This document shows positions 33,078-42,311 of a stretch of DNA of 64,000 nucleotides, piece by piece. Below the pieces are notes generated by a model. That model was given only the letters and a program-made list of their open reading frames with translations. It was not told the origin of the DNA and searched no databases. Position numbers and translations under genes: made by a program. The stretch's first letter is position 1. Each line of letters starts with the position of its first letter. This DNA is from Azospirillum brasilense. Its GTDB lineage: Bacteria > Pseudomonadota > Alphaproteobacteria > Azospirillales > Azospirillaceae. The DNA is taken from NCBI RefSeq assembly GCF_022023855.1, contig NZ_CP059453.1:145001-209000 (forward strand). Direction: 5' to 3'.

Positions 33078-33860
33078 TCAGCGCCGCTGCAGGGACATGG
33101 TGTAGCGGAAACCGGCACCCGGATGGGTGTTGACCGCGATCTCCACCAGACGCCCGTCTTCGGTGAAATAGCGCCGGGTGATGACGAGGATCGGCGACTG
33201 CGGCGGGACATGCAGGCGCGAGGCGACGTTCAGGCTGGCCGGGGCGGCCTCGATGTCCTGCATCACCTCGGCGATGCGGACGCCGTAGCGCTGCTCAAGC
33301 ACCGTGTAGATGGCGTACTGCACCACCTCCAGGTTGCGCACCACGTCGGAGAAGGCGGCGTCGATGTAGACCTCGACGTAGGAGAAGGGCTCCGACGTCT
33401 CGCGGGTGCGGCGCAGGGCGCTGACGCGGAACCATTGCGTCTCCGGGCGGCAGCCCAGCCGGCCCGCCAGTTCCTCCTCCACGATGATGCGGTCCACCGA
33501 GAGGATTTCCAGCCGGGTCGAGGTGGCGTACTGCACCAGCTCGTCCAGGGAACTGATGGAGTTGACGAAGCGCCCGTCGGCACGGCGCGCCGCCAGGACC
33601 GAACCCGATCCCTGGCGGCGCAGGATGTAGCCCATCTCCTGAAGCCGGCGCAGCGCCTCGCGCACCGTGTGGCGGCTGACGGCGAAGCGGCTGCACAGCT
33701 CCTGCTCGGTCGGCAGGCGGTCGCCGACGGCGTAGGCGCCGGCGTCGATCTCCTCCAGCAAAGTGCGGACGATCTCCTGGTAGAGCGGGGTTTCTGCCCG
33801 CTCCGCCGCGCCGCTGTTGTCCTTCAGGCTGTCCGCTTCGTCCGACATCGCATCCCTCAT
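33078..33860 (-). CDS. GntR-family (HutC/UTRA subfamily) transcriptional regulator
   Basis: Last gene of the ten-gene minus-strand operon. The winged helix (about 20-90) has RLPTEQELCSRFAVSRHTVREALRRLQ; a UTRA ligand domain follows (about 105-250). 260 residues from ATG 33860; ATG 33848 (MSDEADSL) is an alternative. Closely similar to the regulator at 37515 over its full length, so one is a duplicate of the other. Likely target sites are the TTGTACGTACAA-type palindromes near 42899 and 45128. Confidence 0.92.
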   Translation of the reverse strand: MRDAMSDEADSLKDNSGAAERAETPLYQEIVRTLLEEIDAGAYAVGDRLPTEQELCSRFAVSRHTVREALRRLQEMGYILRRQGSGSVLAARRADGRFVNSISSLDELVQYATSTRLEILSVDRIIVEEELAGRLGCRPETQWFRVSALRRTRETSEPFSYVEVYIDAAFSDVVRNLEVVQYAIYTVLEQRYGVRIAEVMQDIEAAPASLNVASRLHVPPQSPILVITRRYFTEDGRLVEIAVNTHPGAGFRYTMSLQRR

Positions 33861-33929
33861 GATGCCGGAAGATGGACGAGCCGGGGCGCCGATGCAACCG
33901 GCGTACGAGGATGCTCCGCGAGGGAAGGC

Positions 33930-35201
33930 TTACGTGAGCAGGACCAGCGACAGGGCCGGGAAGGCGTTGATGGCGACCAGCGCGACAACCCGCATCCCGT
34001 AGAAGGGCAGCACCCCCTTCACGATGGAGTGGAGCGGCATCTTGGTGATGCGGCTCATCACGAACAGGTTCAGGCCGACCGGCGGCGTCAGGGTCGCCAC
34101 CTCCACCAGCGCGGTCATGATGACGGCGAAATGGATCGGGTTCACCCCCACCGCCTGCGCCATCGGGAACAGGATCGGCGCCAGCAGCACGATCATCGAC
34201 ACGCCGTCCAGGAACATGCCGATGACGAGCAGAAGCAGATTGACCGCCAGCAGGAACTCGAAGGGGGAGACCTGCGCCTCCTTGAGCATCGCGGTCAACT
34301 CCGCGGACAGGCCGAGGCGGGTCAGCACCGCGGTCAGCAGGCCGGAGCCGAGCAGCACGCCGTAGATCATCACGGTCTGGAGGACCGACTCCCGCGCCGT
34401 CTCCCACACCGCGGCAAGGTTGGCGGTGCGATAGACCAGCGTCACCAGCACCACCGCGTAGATGGCGGCGAGAGCCGACACCTCGGTCGGGGTGAACCAG
34501 CCCATGTAGATCGTGCCGATGATGAGCACCGGCATCATCAGCGCCCCGGCGGCACCCGGCAGGCGTTGGCCGAAGCCCTTCCAGTCCGGACGCTCGCCGA
34601 CATGGCCGTAGCCCTTGAGCCGGCTGACGATCAGCGTGGTGACGGCGAGCAGGAAGGCCTCGAACAGGCCGGGCACGATGCCGGCGATGAACAGATCGGT
34701 GATCGGCAGGCCGACGATGGAGCCGATCAGGATGAAGGTCAGCGACGGCGGGATCATCAGACCCAGCGTGCCGCAGACCGCCACCAGCGAGGCGGCGAAG
34801 CGGGGTGGGTAGCCCTCCTTCGGCATCAGCTTCACCGCCGCCGGGCCGAGCGCCACGGCGCAGGCCACCGACGAGCCGTTGACCGCCGCGAAGAACACGC
34901 TGGACATGGCCAGCGCCAGGGCGATGCCGCCGCGGAAGTAGCGGATGATCGTTCCGACCAGCTCCAGGATGACCAGCGCGAGGTTGCCGCGCGACATCAG
35001 GTTGCCGGCGAAGATGAAGAACGGGATGCAGACCAGCGCGTATTTGTCCACGGAGTCCCAGGCCATCTGCGCGACCAGGACGACCGGGATGTTGAAGTTG
35101 AAGGTCAACAGGCCGACCGCGATGACGCCCAGCGCCAGGGCGATGTGCACGCCCGCGGCCACGAAGAACAGCAGGCTGACGACGGCAACGATGGTGGTCA
35201 T
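33930..35201 (-). CDS. TRAP transporter large permease, DctM family
   Basis: Membrane channel subunit of a TRAP transporter, 423 residues with about twelve helices. Landmarks are YALVCIPFFIFAGNLMSRG, FFAAVNGSSVACAVALGPAA and ATLTPPVGLNLFVMS. GGGAGGAAACACC precedes ATG 35201. It pairs with DctQ at 35230. The nearest DctP of matching type is at 45228 on the other strand. Confidence 0.94.
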   Translation of the reverse strand: MTTIVAVVSLLFFVAAGVHIALALGVIAVGLLTFNFNIPVVLVAQMAWDSVDKYALVCIPFFIFAGNLMSRGNLALVILELVGTIIRYFRGGIALALAMSSVFFAAVNGSSVACAVALGPAAVKLMPKEGYPPRFAASLVAVCGTLGLMIPPSLTFILIGSIVGLPITDLFIAGIVPGLFEAFLLAVTTLIVSRLKGYGHVGERPDWKGFGQRLPGAAGALMMPVLIIGTIYMGWFTPTEVSALAAIYAVVLVTLVYRTANLAAVWETARESVLQTVMIYGVLLGSGLLTAVLTRLGLSAELTAMLKEAQVSPFEFLLAVNLLLLVIGMFLDGVSMIVLLAPILFPMAQAVGVNPIHFAVIMTALVEVATLTPPVGLNLFVMSRITKMPLHSIVKGVLPFYGMRVVALVAINAFPALSLVLLT

Positions 35202-35229
35202 GGTGTTTCCTCCCTTTTTCAGCCGTCGT

Positions 35230-35829
35230 TCAGAGATTCTCGCCCTCGACGGGCGGATCGGGGTCGTGGCCCCGCAGCAGCAGGATGATGTTGCCGACGA
35301 AGGCGAAGCCGTAGAGCACCCCGCCCAGCGGCAGCACCAGCCGAACCGTCCACAGCGGTAGGTCGAGGTTGGATTCGGTGAACATGCCGATGGCCTGGAG
35401 GTGAGCGACCTCCTGGAATCCGGCGATCACCAGAAGCACGCTGAAGGCCAGCCCGATCAGACTGTTCAGCCAGGCGAAGGCCAGCCGCACCCGGTGCGGC
35501 ATCATGTTCAGCAGCAGGTCCATACGGATGTAGTGGCCGTGCCGCGTGCCGACGCCCAGCGACAGCAGGACGCTCCACACCACCAGGAAGCGGACCAGCT
35601 CCTCCGCCCACCAGTGGCTTTCCGACAGGAGGGAGCGGCTGGACGCCTCGTAGAACATGAAGCCGATGGCCGCCATCATCAGGATCGTGGCGACGTTCAG
35701 GAGGATGCGGTCCTCGATGAAGCTCCACCAGCCCGGCAGGCCGCGGCCCGGCGACGAGGCGGCATCCTCCGCCTGGGTGTGCGGGGCCGCGGAAGTCGCC
35801 GCGGACGTCAATGTATCGGTTCCCGGCAT
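35230..35829 (-). CDS. TRAP transporter small permease, DctQ family
   Basis: Small membrane subunit, 199 residues. An unusual soluble N-terminal tail of about 38 residues precedes four helices. The DctQ region SESHWWAEELVRFLVVWSVL and GTRHGHYIRMDLLL is intact. ATG 35829 is followed by MPGTDTLTSA; the amidase stop is 14 bp upstream, so the genes are cotranscribed. Confidence 0.9.
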   Translation of the reverse strand: MPGTDTLTSAATSAAPHTQAEDAASSPGRGLPGWWSFIEDRILLNVATILMMAAIGFMFYEASSRSLLSESHWWAEELVRFLVVWSVLLSLGVGTRHGHYIRMDLLLNMMPHRVRLAFAWLNSLIGLAFSVLLVIAGFQEVAHLQAIGMFTESNLDLPLWTVRLVLPLGGVLYGFAFVGNIILLLRGHDPDPPVEGENL

Positions 35830-35843
35830 GGGTGGAACTCCCT

Positions 35844-37232
35844 TCACGAGAAGACCTGTGTCTGGGGAACGCGGCTCAGCCAGCCGGTGGCGCGCTCGTA
35901 GGAGTCGGCGATGCGCAGCAGCGTGGCCTCCGCCTGCGGACGCCCGACGAGTTGCATGGCGATGGGCATCCCGTCCGGATCGAAGCCGGCGGGCGTGACG
36001 AGCGCCGGCAGGCCGAGGTAGGACACCGGTCGCGTCAGCGCCGCCACGCCGGCGACCACCGCGGCCATCGCCGGCCCGGCGCCCACGTCGGTCTGCGCGG
36101 CGGTCGGCACGCGGCTGCGCAGGGCGGGGACGAACAGCGCGTCGCATTGGGCGAAGGGGCCGTCGATCATCGCCCGGAGATGAAGCGCGCGAAGCTGCTT
36201 CGCCTGGAGGTAGGAGGCCGCCGGCACCATCAGCCCCTGCAGAAGCCGCGCGCGCACCTGCGGGCCGTAGTCCTGCGGACGTTCGCGCAGCCAAGGCGCA
36301 TGGACCGCCGCCGCCTCCGGCGTGAAGACGACATTGGCGAGGTCGCCGTAGGGCCCGTGGTCGGGAATATTCACCTCCACGAAGCGGGCTCCGGCGCGCT
36401 CCAGCACCGCCCGCGCCTGTTCCAGCGCGGCGGCCACGGCGGGGTCCAGGCCGTCGTAGTAGAATTGGCGCGGGATGCCCAGCCGCAGCCCCTCGACCCC
36501 CTGGCCGATGCCGTCCGCGGCGTCCGTCCGCCCGGTGATGACCGAGAACAGCGTCGCCGCGTCCTCGGCGCTGCGGGCCAGCGGACCAACGCAGTCCAGG
36601 CTTTCCGACAGCGGCATCACGCCGTCCATCGGCGTCGCCCCCTGCGTCGGCTTCAGACCGACCACGCCGCACAGCGCCGCCGGGAGCCGCACCGACCCGC
36701 CGGTGTCCGACCCCAGCGAGCCGAAGGCCAGCCGCCCCGCCACCGCCGCCCCGGAGCCGGAGGAGGAGCCGCCCGTGATGCGGTCGGGGTCCCAGGGGTT
36801 GCGGCAGCGCCCGAGATGGGCGTTGTGCCCGGTCGGCCCCATGGCGAACTCCGCCATGTGCAGCGTGCCGAGCGTCACCGCCCCCGCCGCGTCCAGCCGC
36901 TCCAGCACCGTGGCCGTCCGCTCCGGGCGGAACCCGCCGCGGATCGTCGGGGAGCCGCAGGTGCAGCGCTTTCCGGTGCGGTAGAACATGTCCTTGTGGG
37001 CCAGCGGCACGCCGTGCAGCGGCCCGCGCAGCCGCCCGGCCCGCGCCTCCGCGTCGGCGGCGCGGGCGGCGGCCAGCGCCTCCTCCGGCTCGACCGACAG
37101 GAAGGCGTTGAGCGTTGGATTCAGCCGGGCGATGCGGTCCAGGCAGACGTCGGCCAGGGCTTCCGCCCGCAGCGCGCCGTCGCGGACCGCCCTTGCGGCC
37201 TCCGTCAGGGTCAGCGATGTGGGATCGGTCAT
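35844..37232 (-). CDS. Amidase signature family hydrolase
   Basis: Cytoplasmic amide or acyl hydrolase, 462 residues. The Ser-cisSer-Lys triad is readable: K80 in GVPLAHKDMF, S156 in ITGGSSSGSG and S180 in SDTGGSVRLPAA. ATG 37232 overlaps the preceding small gene by ATGA. The small upstream protein looks like a GatC/AtzG partner, as in AtzE-AtzG amidases. Substrate unknown; the position next to TRAP permeases and CoA enzymes suggests it releases the carboxylate that the pathway then uses. Confidence 0.93.
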   Translation of the reverse strand: MTDPTSLTLTEAARAVRDGALRAEALADVCLDRIARLNPTLNAFLSVEPEEALAAARAADAEARAGRLRGPLHGVPLAHKDMFYRTGKRCTCGSPTIRGGFRPERTATVLERLDAAGAVTLGTLHMAEFAMGPTGHNAHLGRCRNPWDPDRITGGSSSGSGAAVAGRLAFGSLGSDTGGSVRLPAALCGVVGLKPTQGATPMDGVMPLSESLDCVGPLARSAEDAATLFSVITGRTDAADGIGQGVEGLRLGIPRQFYYDGLDPAVAAALEQARAVLERAGARFVEVNIPDHGPYGDLANVVFTPEAAAVHAPWLRERPQDYGPQVRARLLQGLMVPAASYLQAKQLRALHLRAMIDGPFAQCDALFVPALRSRVPTAAQTDVGAGPAMAAVVAGVAALTRPVSYLGLPALVTPAGFDPDGMPIAMQLVGRPQAEATLLRIADSYERATGWLSRVPQTQVFS

Positions 37233-37438
37233 GCCCGCTCCCCGGCGATGAGCGCGGCATGGGCGCCCAGCGGCACGTCGAACAACGAGCCGCCGGGATG
37301 CGCCGCCGCCAGCACGCCCGGCACGGCGGCCATCAGGCGCCCGCACAGGGCGGCGTCGGCATCGTCCAGGGTCACCCCCTGGATCCTGGCCAGGGTCCGC
37401 GCGCAAACCGCGGCGTCCCCGATGAAGTTTTCCGTCAT
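37229..37438 (-). CDS. Small GatC/AtzG-like amidase-associated protein
   Basis: 69 residues, helical, with the pattern ARIQGVTLDDADAALCGRLMAAVPGVL. The size, the position directly ahead of an amidase and the four-base overlap are those of AtzG-type (DUF4089) partners. The usual acidic-proline C-terminus is not clear, so the assignment is from context more than sequence. Confidence 0.7.
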   Translation of the reverse strand: MTENFIGDAAVCARTLARIQGVTLDDADAALCGRLMAAVPGVLAAAHPGGSLFDVPLGAHAALIAGERA

Positions 37439-37514
37439 TCCTTCCCTCCCGTCCGGTGCTGTCCCCGCGCGGCTCTTCCGGCCGTTCGCCGCGGGCAGGG
37501 CCTTAATGGCCCCC

Positions 37515-38279
37515 TTACCCGGATCGTTGCAGCGTCATTTCATAGCGGTATCGTCCGGCCGCGTGGCTGCTGACCGCAACCTCCAGCGCGTTTCCTTCGG
37601 CGTCCAGATAATGGCGGATCACCACCAGGATCGGGGTGCCGACCTCCACCGACAGGCGGGACGCCAGGTTGGCGTCCGCCGAGGTGGCCTCGATGGACTG
37701 TACGACCTCCTCGATGCGCAGGCCGTAGCGGCTTTCCAGCACCGCGTAGACGGCGACCGGAAAGGTGCCGATGGCCTGGGCCACGTCGTCGAAGGCCGCG
37801 GGCAGGAACACCTCGGTGTAGCAGAGCGGAGTCCGCTCCCCCGGCTGGCGGCGCAGCGCCACCACCCGGACCCACGGCGTGTCCGGCGGGGAGCGCAGAA
37901 GCTCCGCCGTCCGCCCCTCCACCAGGATCTTCTCCACCGCCAGCACCTCCAGCCGGGTGGAGGAGGCGTACTGCCCGATCTCCGCGAGGCTGGACAGCGT
38001 GTTGTGGAACCGCCCGTCGGGCCGGGCGGCGGTCACCACCGACCCCGAGCCTTGGCGGCGCGCGATCAGGCCGAGATCCTGGAGCCGGCGCAGCGCCTCC
38101 CGCACCGTGTAGCGGCTGGCGGAGAAGCGCAGGCAAAGCTCCTGCTCGGTCGGCAGCCGTTCGCCGACCCCGACCCGCCCGTCCGAGATGTCGGCGCGCA
38201 GCGCCTCCAGGATCTCCTGGAAGCGCGGCCCCTCCGCGGCGGACGGGCGGACGGAGGTCTGGCGAACGGCGGACTTCAC
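37515..38279 (-). CDS. GntR-family (HutC/UTRA subfamily) transcriptional regulator
   Basis: Winged helix with RLPTEQELCLRFSASRYTVREALRRLQ and UTRA domain (about 100-245). 254 residues from GTG 38279, which overlaps the CoA transferase stop as GTGA, so its synthesis is tied to the pathway. Paralogue of the regulator at 33078. Probably senses the substrate or its CoA ester. Confidence 0.92.
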   Translation of the reverse strand: MKSAVRQTSVRPSAAEGPRFQEILEALRADISDGRVGVGERLPTEQELCLRFSASRYTVREALRRLQDLGLIARRQGSGSVVTAARPDGRFHNTLSSLAEIGQYASSTRLEVLAVEKILVEGRTAELLRSPPDTPWVRVVALRRQPGERTPLCYTEVFLPAAFDDVAQAIGTFPVAVYAVLESRYGLRIEEVVQSIEATSADANLASRLSVEVGTPILVVIRHYLDAEGNALEVAVSSHAAGRYRYEMTLQRSG

Positions 38280-39481
38280 AGCGCCCCCTGCTCGCGCAGG
38301 GCGGCGATGCGCTCCGGCCCGATGCCGATGCGGCCCAGCACGTCCTCGGTGTCGGCGCCCAACGCCGGGGCGGGGCGGGTGGGAAGCCGCTCGCCGCCGA
38401 TGCGCACCGGCCCGGTCAGCATCCGCACCTTACCCTTTCCGTCTGGGGCCGACCCGTCCGGGTAGGCGAAATCGGCCACCCGGTCGCTCTCACGGACGAA
38501 GGGATTCTCCAGCGACTGGGCGATGTCGAGGACCGGGGCGGCGGGAACCGCGCCGCCGAGGATCTCTACCCACTCCGCCGTGTCGCGCTGGCCGAGCACC
38601 TCGTCCAGCAGGACGGTGAGCTGCTCGCGGTTGGCGAGCCGGTCCTTGAAGCTGCGGAAGCGCGGGTCGTCCCCCCATTCCGGCTTGCCGATCTTGTCGC
38701 AGAAGACCGGCCAGAACTTCTCCTTGTTGCACATGACGAACAGCCAGCCGTCGCGCGTCCGGTAGAGCTGCGACGGGGTCAGGGAGGGGTGCGCGGAGCG
38801 CGGCTCCCGCCCCTGGTTGTGGCCGCCGTTGAGGTACCAAGTGGCGAGATAGGTCATGTTGTGCAGCGCCGTGTCGAACAGGCTGACGTCGACGTCCGAG
38901 CCCTTGCCGCTGGCCCGCGCCCCGACCACGCCGGAGACGAGGCCGAAGGCGGTCATCAGGCCGGTCATCATGTCGACCACCGACATGCCGAAGCGGGCGG
39001 GCGGGCCGTCCGGCTCGCCGGTGACCGACAGGTAGCCGGCCTCCGCCTGCATCAGATAGTCGTAGCCCGGCCAAGCCCGCCGCGGCCCCGTGCGCCCGTA
39101 GGCGGACAGGTGGGCGCAGACGATCTTCGGATTGACCGCCTTCAGATGCTCGTAGGTCAGGCCCAGCTTGTCCGGCAGGTCGCCGCGCAGGTTGTCCAGC
39201 ACGGCGTCGGCGTGGCGCACCAGCTCGTGCAGCACCGCCATGCCCTCGGGGTGCTTCAGGTTGAGGGTGATGCTGCGCTTGTTGCGGTTGAAGGACTGGT
39301 AGAAATGGCTGTTGCCGGGGCCGAAGAAATGGGGGCCGACATGCCGGCCGACCTCGCCGCCTTCGGCGGGATTCTCGACCTTGATGACTTCGGCCCCGAG
39401 ATCGGCCAGCAACATGGTGCCGAACGGGCCGGCGCCGTATTGCTCCACGGCGATGACGGTGACGCCTTCGAGGGGTAGCAC
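38276..39481 (-). CDS. Class III (CaiB/BaiF family) CoA transferase
   Basis: Transfers CoA between carboxylic acids, activating the pathway substrate. 401 residues from GTG 39481 (VLPLEGVTVIAVEQYGAGPF), chosen because GGGAG lies before it and family members begin there; the frame also runs further upstream into a repeat. The catalytic aspartate is D170 in FGMSVVDMMTG. Other family segments are LLADLGAEVIKVENP and NRNKRSITLNLKHPEG. Succinyl-CoA-dependent dicarboxylate activation is plausible from context. Confidence 0.93.
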   Translation of the reverse strand: MLPLEGVTVIAVEQYGAGPFGTMLLADLGAEVIKVENPAEGGEVGRHVGPHFFGPGNSHFYQSFNRNKRSITLNLKHPEGMAVLHELVRHADAVLDNLRGDLPDKLGLTYEHLKAVNPKIVCAHLSAYGRTGPRRAWPGYDYLMQAEAGYLSVTGEPDGPPARFGMSVVDMMTGLMTAFGLVSGVVGARASGKGSDVDVSLFDTALHNMTYLATWYLNGGHNQGREPRSAHPSLTPSQLYRTRDGWLFVMCNKEKFWPVFCDKIGKPEWGDDPRFRSFKDRLANREQLTVLLDEVLGQRDTAEWVEILGGAVPAAPVLDIAQSLENPFVRESDRVADFAYPDGSAPDGKGKVRMLTGPVRIGGERLPTRPAPALGADTEDVLGRIGIGPERIAALREQGAL

Positions 39482-39532
39482 GCGGTGTCTCCCTGATGGG
39501 GTGTGCAGGGTGTGTGGTGTGGGCGTGGTCGA

Positions 39533-39624
39533 GACGGGCCCCCACCCAACCCTCCCCCGCTTCGCAGGGGAGGGCTTTTCTCCTCCCCCTGCAAAGCGGG
39601 GGGAGGCCGGGAGGGGGGCCCGTC
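39533..39624. repeat. Dispersed intergenic palindromic repeat, family 2, copy B
   Basis: Bounded by GACGGGCCCCC and GGGGGGCCCGTC, with inner CCTCCCCCGCTTCGCAGGGG and its near complement CCCCCTGCAAAGCGGGGGG. It fills the 157-bp gap between the acyl-CoA dehydrogenase stop and the CoA transferase start. Confidence 0.83.
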
Positions 39625-39638
39625 GCGACCACCCACCC

Positions 39639-40814
39639 TCACACCGGATTTTGCTCAATCAGCCGCTTGGCGATGATGATGCGCTGGATCTCGTTGGTTC
39701 CCTCGCCGATGCACAGCAGGGGGGCGTCGCGGTAGAGCCGCTCCACCACGAACTCCTTGGAGTAACCGTAGCCGCCGTGGATGCGCATGGCGTCCAGGGA
39801 ATTCTCTACCGCCGCTTCGGAGGCGAAGAGCTTGGCCATGCCGGCCTCGTAGTCGCAGCGCTCGCCGCGGTCGAGCGCCTTGGCCGCCTGCTGCACGAGA
39901 AGCCGCGCCGCGGAGACGCGGGTCGCCATGTCGGCCAGCTTCATCGCCACGGCCTGATGCTCGTGGATCGGCTTGCCGAAGGTCTTGCGCTGCTGGCTGT
40001 ACTTCACCGATTCGTCCAGCGCCGCCTGGGCGACGCCGACGCCGCGCGACGCCACGTTGACGCGGCCCAGCTCCAGGCCGGAGATGGCGCAGGCCATGCC
40101 ACGGCCCTCGACCCCGCCGATCAGCCGGTCGGCCGGGACGCGGTAGTCCTCAAAGACCAGCTCGGCGGAATCGATGCCCTTGTAGCCCAGCTTCTCCAGC
40201 TTGCGGCTGACCTTGAAGCCCGGCCCCTTCTCGGCCAGGAACATCGTCATGCCCTTGTGGCGGGGCTGCGCCGTCGGGTCGGTCTTGACCAGCAGGGCGA
40301 AGCAGCTTCCCTGGATGCCGTTGGTGATCCAGGTCTTGGAGCCGTTGATGACGTAATCGTCGCCGTCGCGCTTGGCCACCGTGCGGATGGCCTGCAGGTC
40401 GGTGCCGCAATCCGGCTCGGTCAGAGCGAGGCCGCCGCGCAGCTCGCCGGTGGCGAAGCGCGGCAGGAAGGCGGCCTTCTGCTCCTCCGTCCCCGTCTTG
40501 GTAACGATGAAGGCCATGATGAGGTGGGAGTTGATGATGCCGGACAGCGACATCCAGACCGACGAGATGCGCTCGATCATCTTGGCGTAGGTGGAGGGGC
40601 GCAGGCCCAGCCCGCCGTATTCCTCGGGGATCGTCGCCCCGAAGAGGCCCAGCTCCTTCATCCGCTCGACGATCTCGTCGGGGTAGGTGTCGTCATGCTC
40701 CAGCTTCAGGGCGACCGGCCGGACATGGCGGTCGAGGAAGCGGTCCACGCTGTCGAGGATCAGGCGCTCCTGCTCGTCGCGTTCCGCGTCGGTCATGGTG
40801 TTGGTGTCGCTCAT
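39639..40814 (-). CDS. Acyl-CoA dehydrogenase
   Basis: FAD-dependent dehydrogenase of 391 residues that introduces an alpha,beta double bond in an acyl-CoA. Family signatures are ALTEPDCGTDLQAIRT and the C-terminal IHGGYGYSKEFVVERLYRDA. The glutamate in IGEGTNEIQR occupies the position of the catalytic base of short- and medium-chain enzymes. Lying between a MaoC hydratase, a MmgE/PrpD protein and a CoA transferase, it may act on a methylsuccinyl-CoA-like dicarboxyl-CoA; this is inference. Confidence 0.93.
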   Translation of the reverse strand: MSDTNTMTDAERDEQERLILDSVDRFLDRHVRPVALKLEHDDTYPDEIVERMKELGLFGATIPEEYGGLGLRPSTYAKMIERISSVWMSLSGIINSHLIMAFIVTKTGTEEQKAAFLPRFATGELRGGLALTEPDCGTDLQAIRTVAKRDGDDYVINGSKTWITNGIQGSCFALLVKTDPTAQPRHKGMTMFLAEKGPGFKVSRKLEKLGYKGIDSAELVFEDYRVPADRLIGGVEGRGMACAISGLELGRVNVASRGVGVAQAALDESVKYSQQRKTFGKPIHEHQAVAMKLADMATRVSAARLLVQQAAKALDRGERCDYEAGMAKLFASEAAVENSLDAMRIHGGYGYSKEFVVERLYRDAPLLCIGEGTNEIQRIIIAKRLIEQNPV

Positions 40815-40837
40815 GGCGTGTTTCCCGGTTTGGATGG

Positions 40838-42244
40838 TCAGCGGACGGACGGCGACAGCACGGACAGCGAGTCCGCCGCGCGCGGGCTGGCGTCGAGGCC
40901 GAGGACGGCGTCGGCGATGCGCGCCGCGGCGGTCTCATGCACGGCCATGGCGGCGTTGCCGCGGTACTTGTCCACGATCTCGGCGTTGGACAGCGGGCGG
41001 TCGGCGGCGCCGCGGTTGATGTGCTCGCGGTGACGGAGTTCCCGCCCGTCGTCGAGCGTGATGACCAACTCGCCCGAATAGGCCTTGGGAAAGGGCGAGT
41101 CCGGGTCGTGGCGGTAGGACACCTTCGACGCGATGTCGAGGATCGCCGCATCGCCCAGCGCGTCGTTCTCCAGCTCCGCCAGGGTCAGGCGCCCGCGCAC
41201 CAGCGCGGCGGCGACCAGGAAGGGCACGCTGAACTGCGCGTCGTAGGAGTTGGAGGGCCGCTTCTTGTTGGCCTCCGGCTCGCAGACGGTCTTGACCACC
41301 TGTTCGGGCACCAGCGCCTCGATGCGGCGGATGCGCGCGATGTCGAGGCCGTCGCGGCGCAGCTCCAGGGCGGCGTCGACGCAGGCGTGGGTGAAGTGGC
41401 AGGCCGGATAGGGCTTGATCGCCGTCGCCATCAGCTCCCACGTCCCGCCGAGGCCGGCGGTGGCGATGCCGAGTTCGGCGCGCCCGGCCTCCTTGCCGAG
41501 ATAGGCGTTGAACAGGCCGAACCGGCCTTCATAGGGGCGGGTGACGCCGGTGAAGCCCTCACGGGCCAGCGCCGCCGCGGTGATGCCCGCCGCCGCCGCC
41601 CAGCCGGGATGCAGGCGCTTGTTCCAGGCCCCGTCCTCCAGGAATTCCAGGCTGCCGCTCGCCATCGACAGAGCGATGCCCTGGGCGGCGGCCAACTGCG
41701 CGCGGGTCAGGCCGAGCAGACGGCCGGCGGCCAGCGCGCAGCCGAACACGCCGATCATGCCCGTCGGGTGGAAACCCACCTGGTGGAAGCCGCCGCGCGC
41801 CACCGCGCCGAGCCGGGCCGCCACCTCGACGCCCAGCACATAGGCGCTGACCACGGAACGGCCGTCCGCCCCGGTCATCGCCGCCGCCGACAGGACGGCG
41901 GGCAGCACGCTGGCGGTCGGGTGGATGACGCCGCCGATGTGGGTGTCGTCGTAGTCGAGACCGTGGCAGAGCAGCCCGTTGACCGTCGCCGCGTCTCGGG
42001 CGGGCAGCGAGGCGGGCATGCCGATCACCGGCACCGGCCCCTCCCCCGCCAGCCCGCGCAGGGCGGTCAGCGTCTTATGGGCGAAGTCGTAGCGCGTCGA
42101 GGCCAGCGCGATGCCTACGGCGTCCAGCATGTGGTGAGGCGCGCGGGTGCGGACCTCCGCCGGGATGGCGTCGTCGGGGGTGTCGGCGACGAAGGCCGCC
42201 AGCGTGGCGGCGATGGAATTGGTGGTCGGATCGGTGGCGGGCAT
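40838..42244 (-). CDS. MmgE/PrpD family protein
   Basis: Family of 2-methylcitrate dehydratase, cis-aconitate decarboxylase and related enzymes. 468 residues from ATG 42244, behind GGAGGAACC. Recognisable segments are NGLLCHGLDYDDTHIGGVIHP, KPYPACHFTHACVDAALELR and KRPSNSYDAQFSVPF. The precise reaction varies across the family. Next to CoA enzymes of C5-dicarboxylate type it could interconvert an itaconate or methylcitrate-like acid. Confidence 0.9.
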   Translation of the reverse strand: MPATDPTTNSIAATLAAFVADTPDDAIPAEVRTRAPHHMLDAVGIALASTRYDFAHKTLTALRGLAGEGPVPVIGMPASLPARDAATVNGLLCHGLDYDDTHIGGVIHPTASVLPAVLSAAAMTGADGRSVVSAYVLGVEVAARLGAVARGGFHQVGFHPTGMIGVFGCALAAGRLLGLTRAQLAAAQGIALSMASGSLEFLEDGAWNKRLHPGWAAAAGITAAALAREGFTGVTRPYEGRFGLFNAYLGKEAGRAELGIATAGLGGTWELMATAIKPYPACHFTHACVDAALELRRDGLDIARIRRIEALVPEQVVKTVCEPEANKKRPSNSYDAQFSVPFLVAAALVRGRLTLAELENDALGDAAILDIASKVSYRHDPDSPFPKAYSGELVITLDDGRELRHREHINRGAADRPLSNAEIVDKYRGNAAMAVHETAAARIADAVLGLDASPRAADSLSVLSPSVR

Positions 42245-42311
42245 GGTTCCTCCCTCTTGTTCTTCTCGGGCCATCTGGTCTTTCCGGGTTGTCCGGATCA
42301 GTCGCCCCGGA

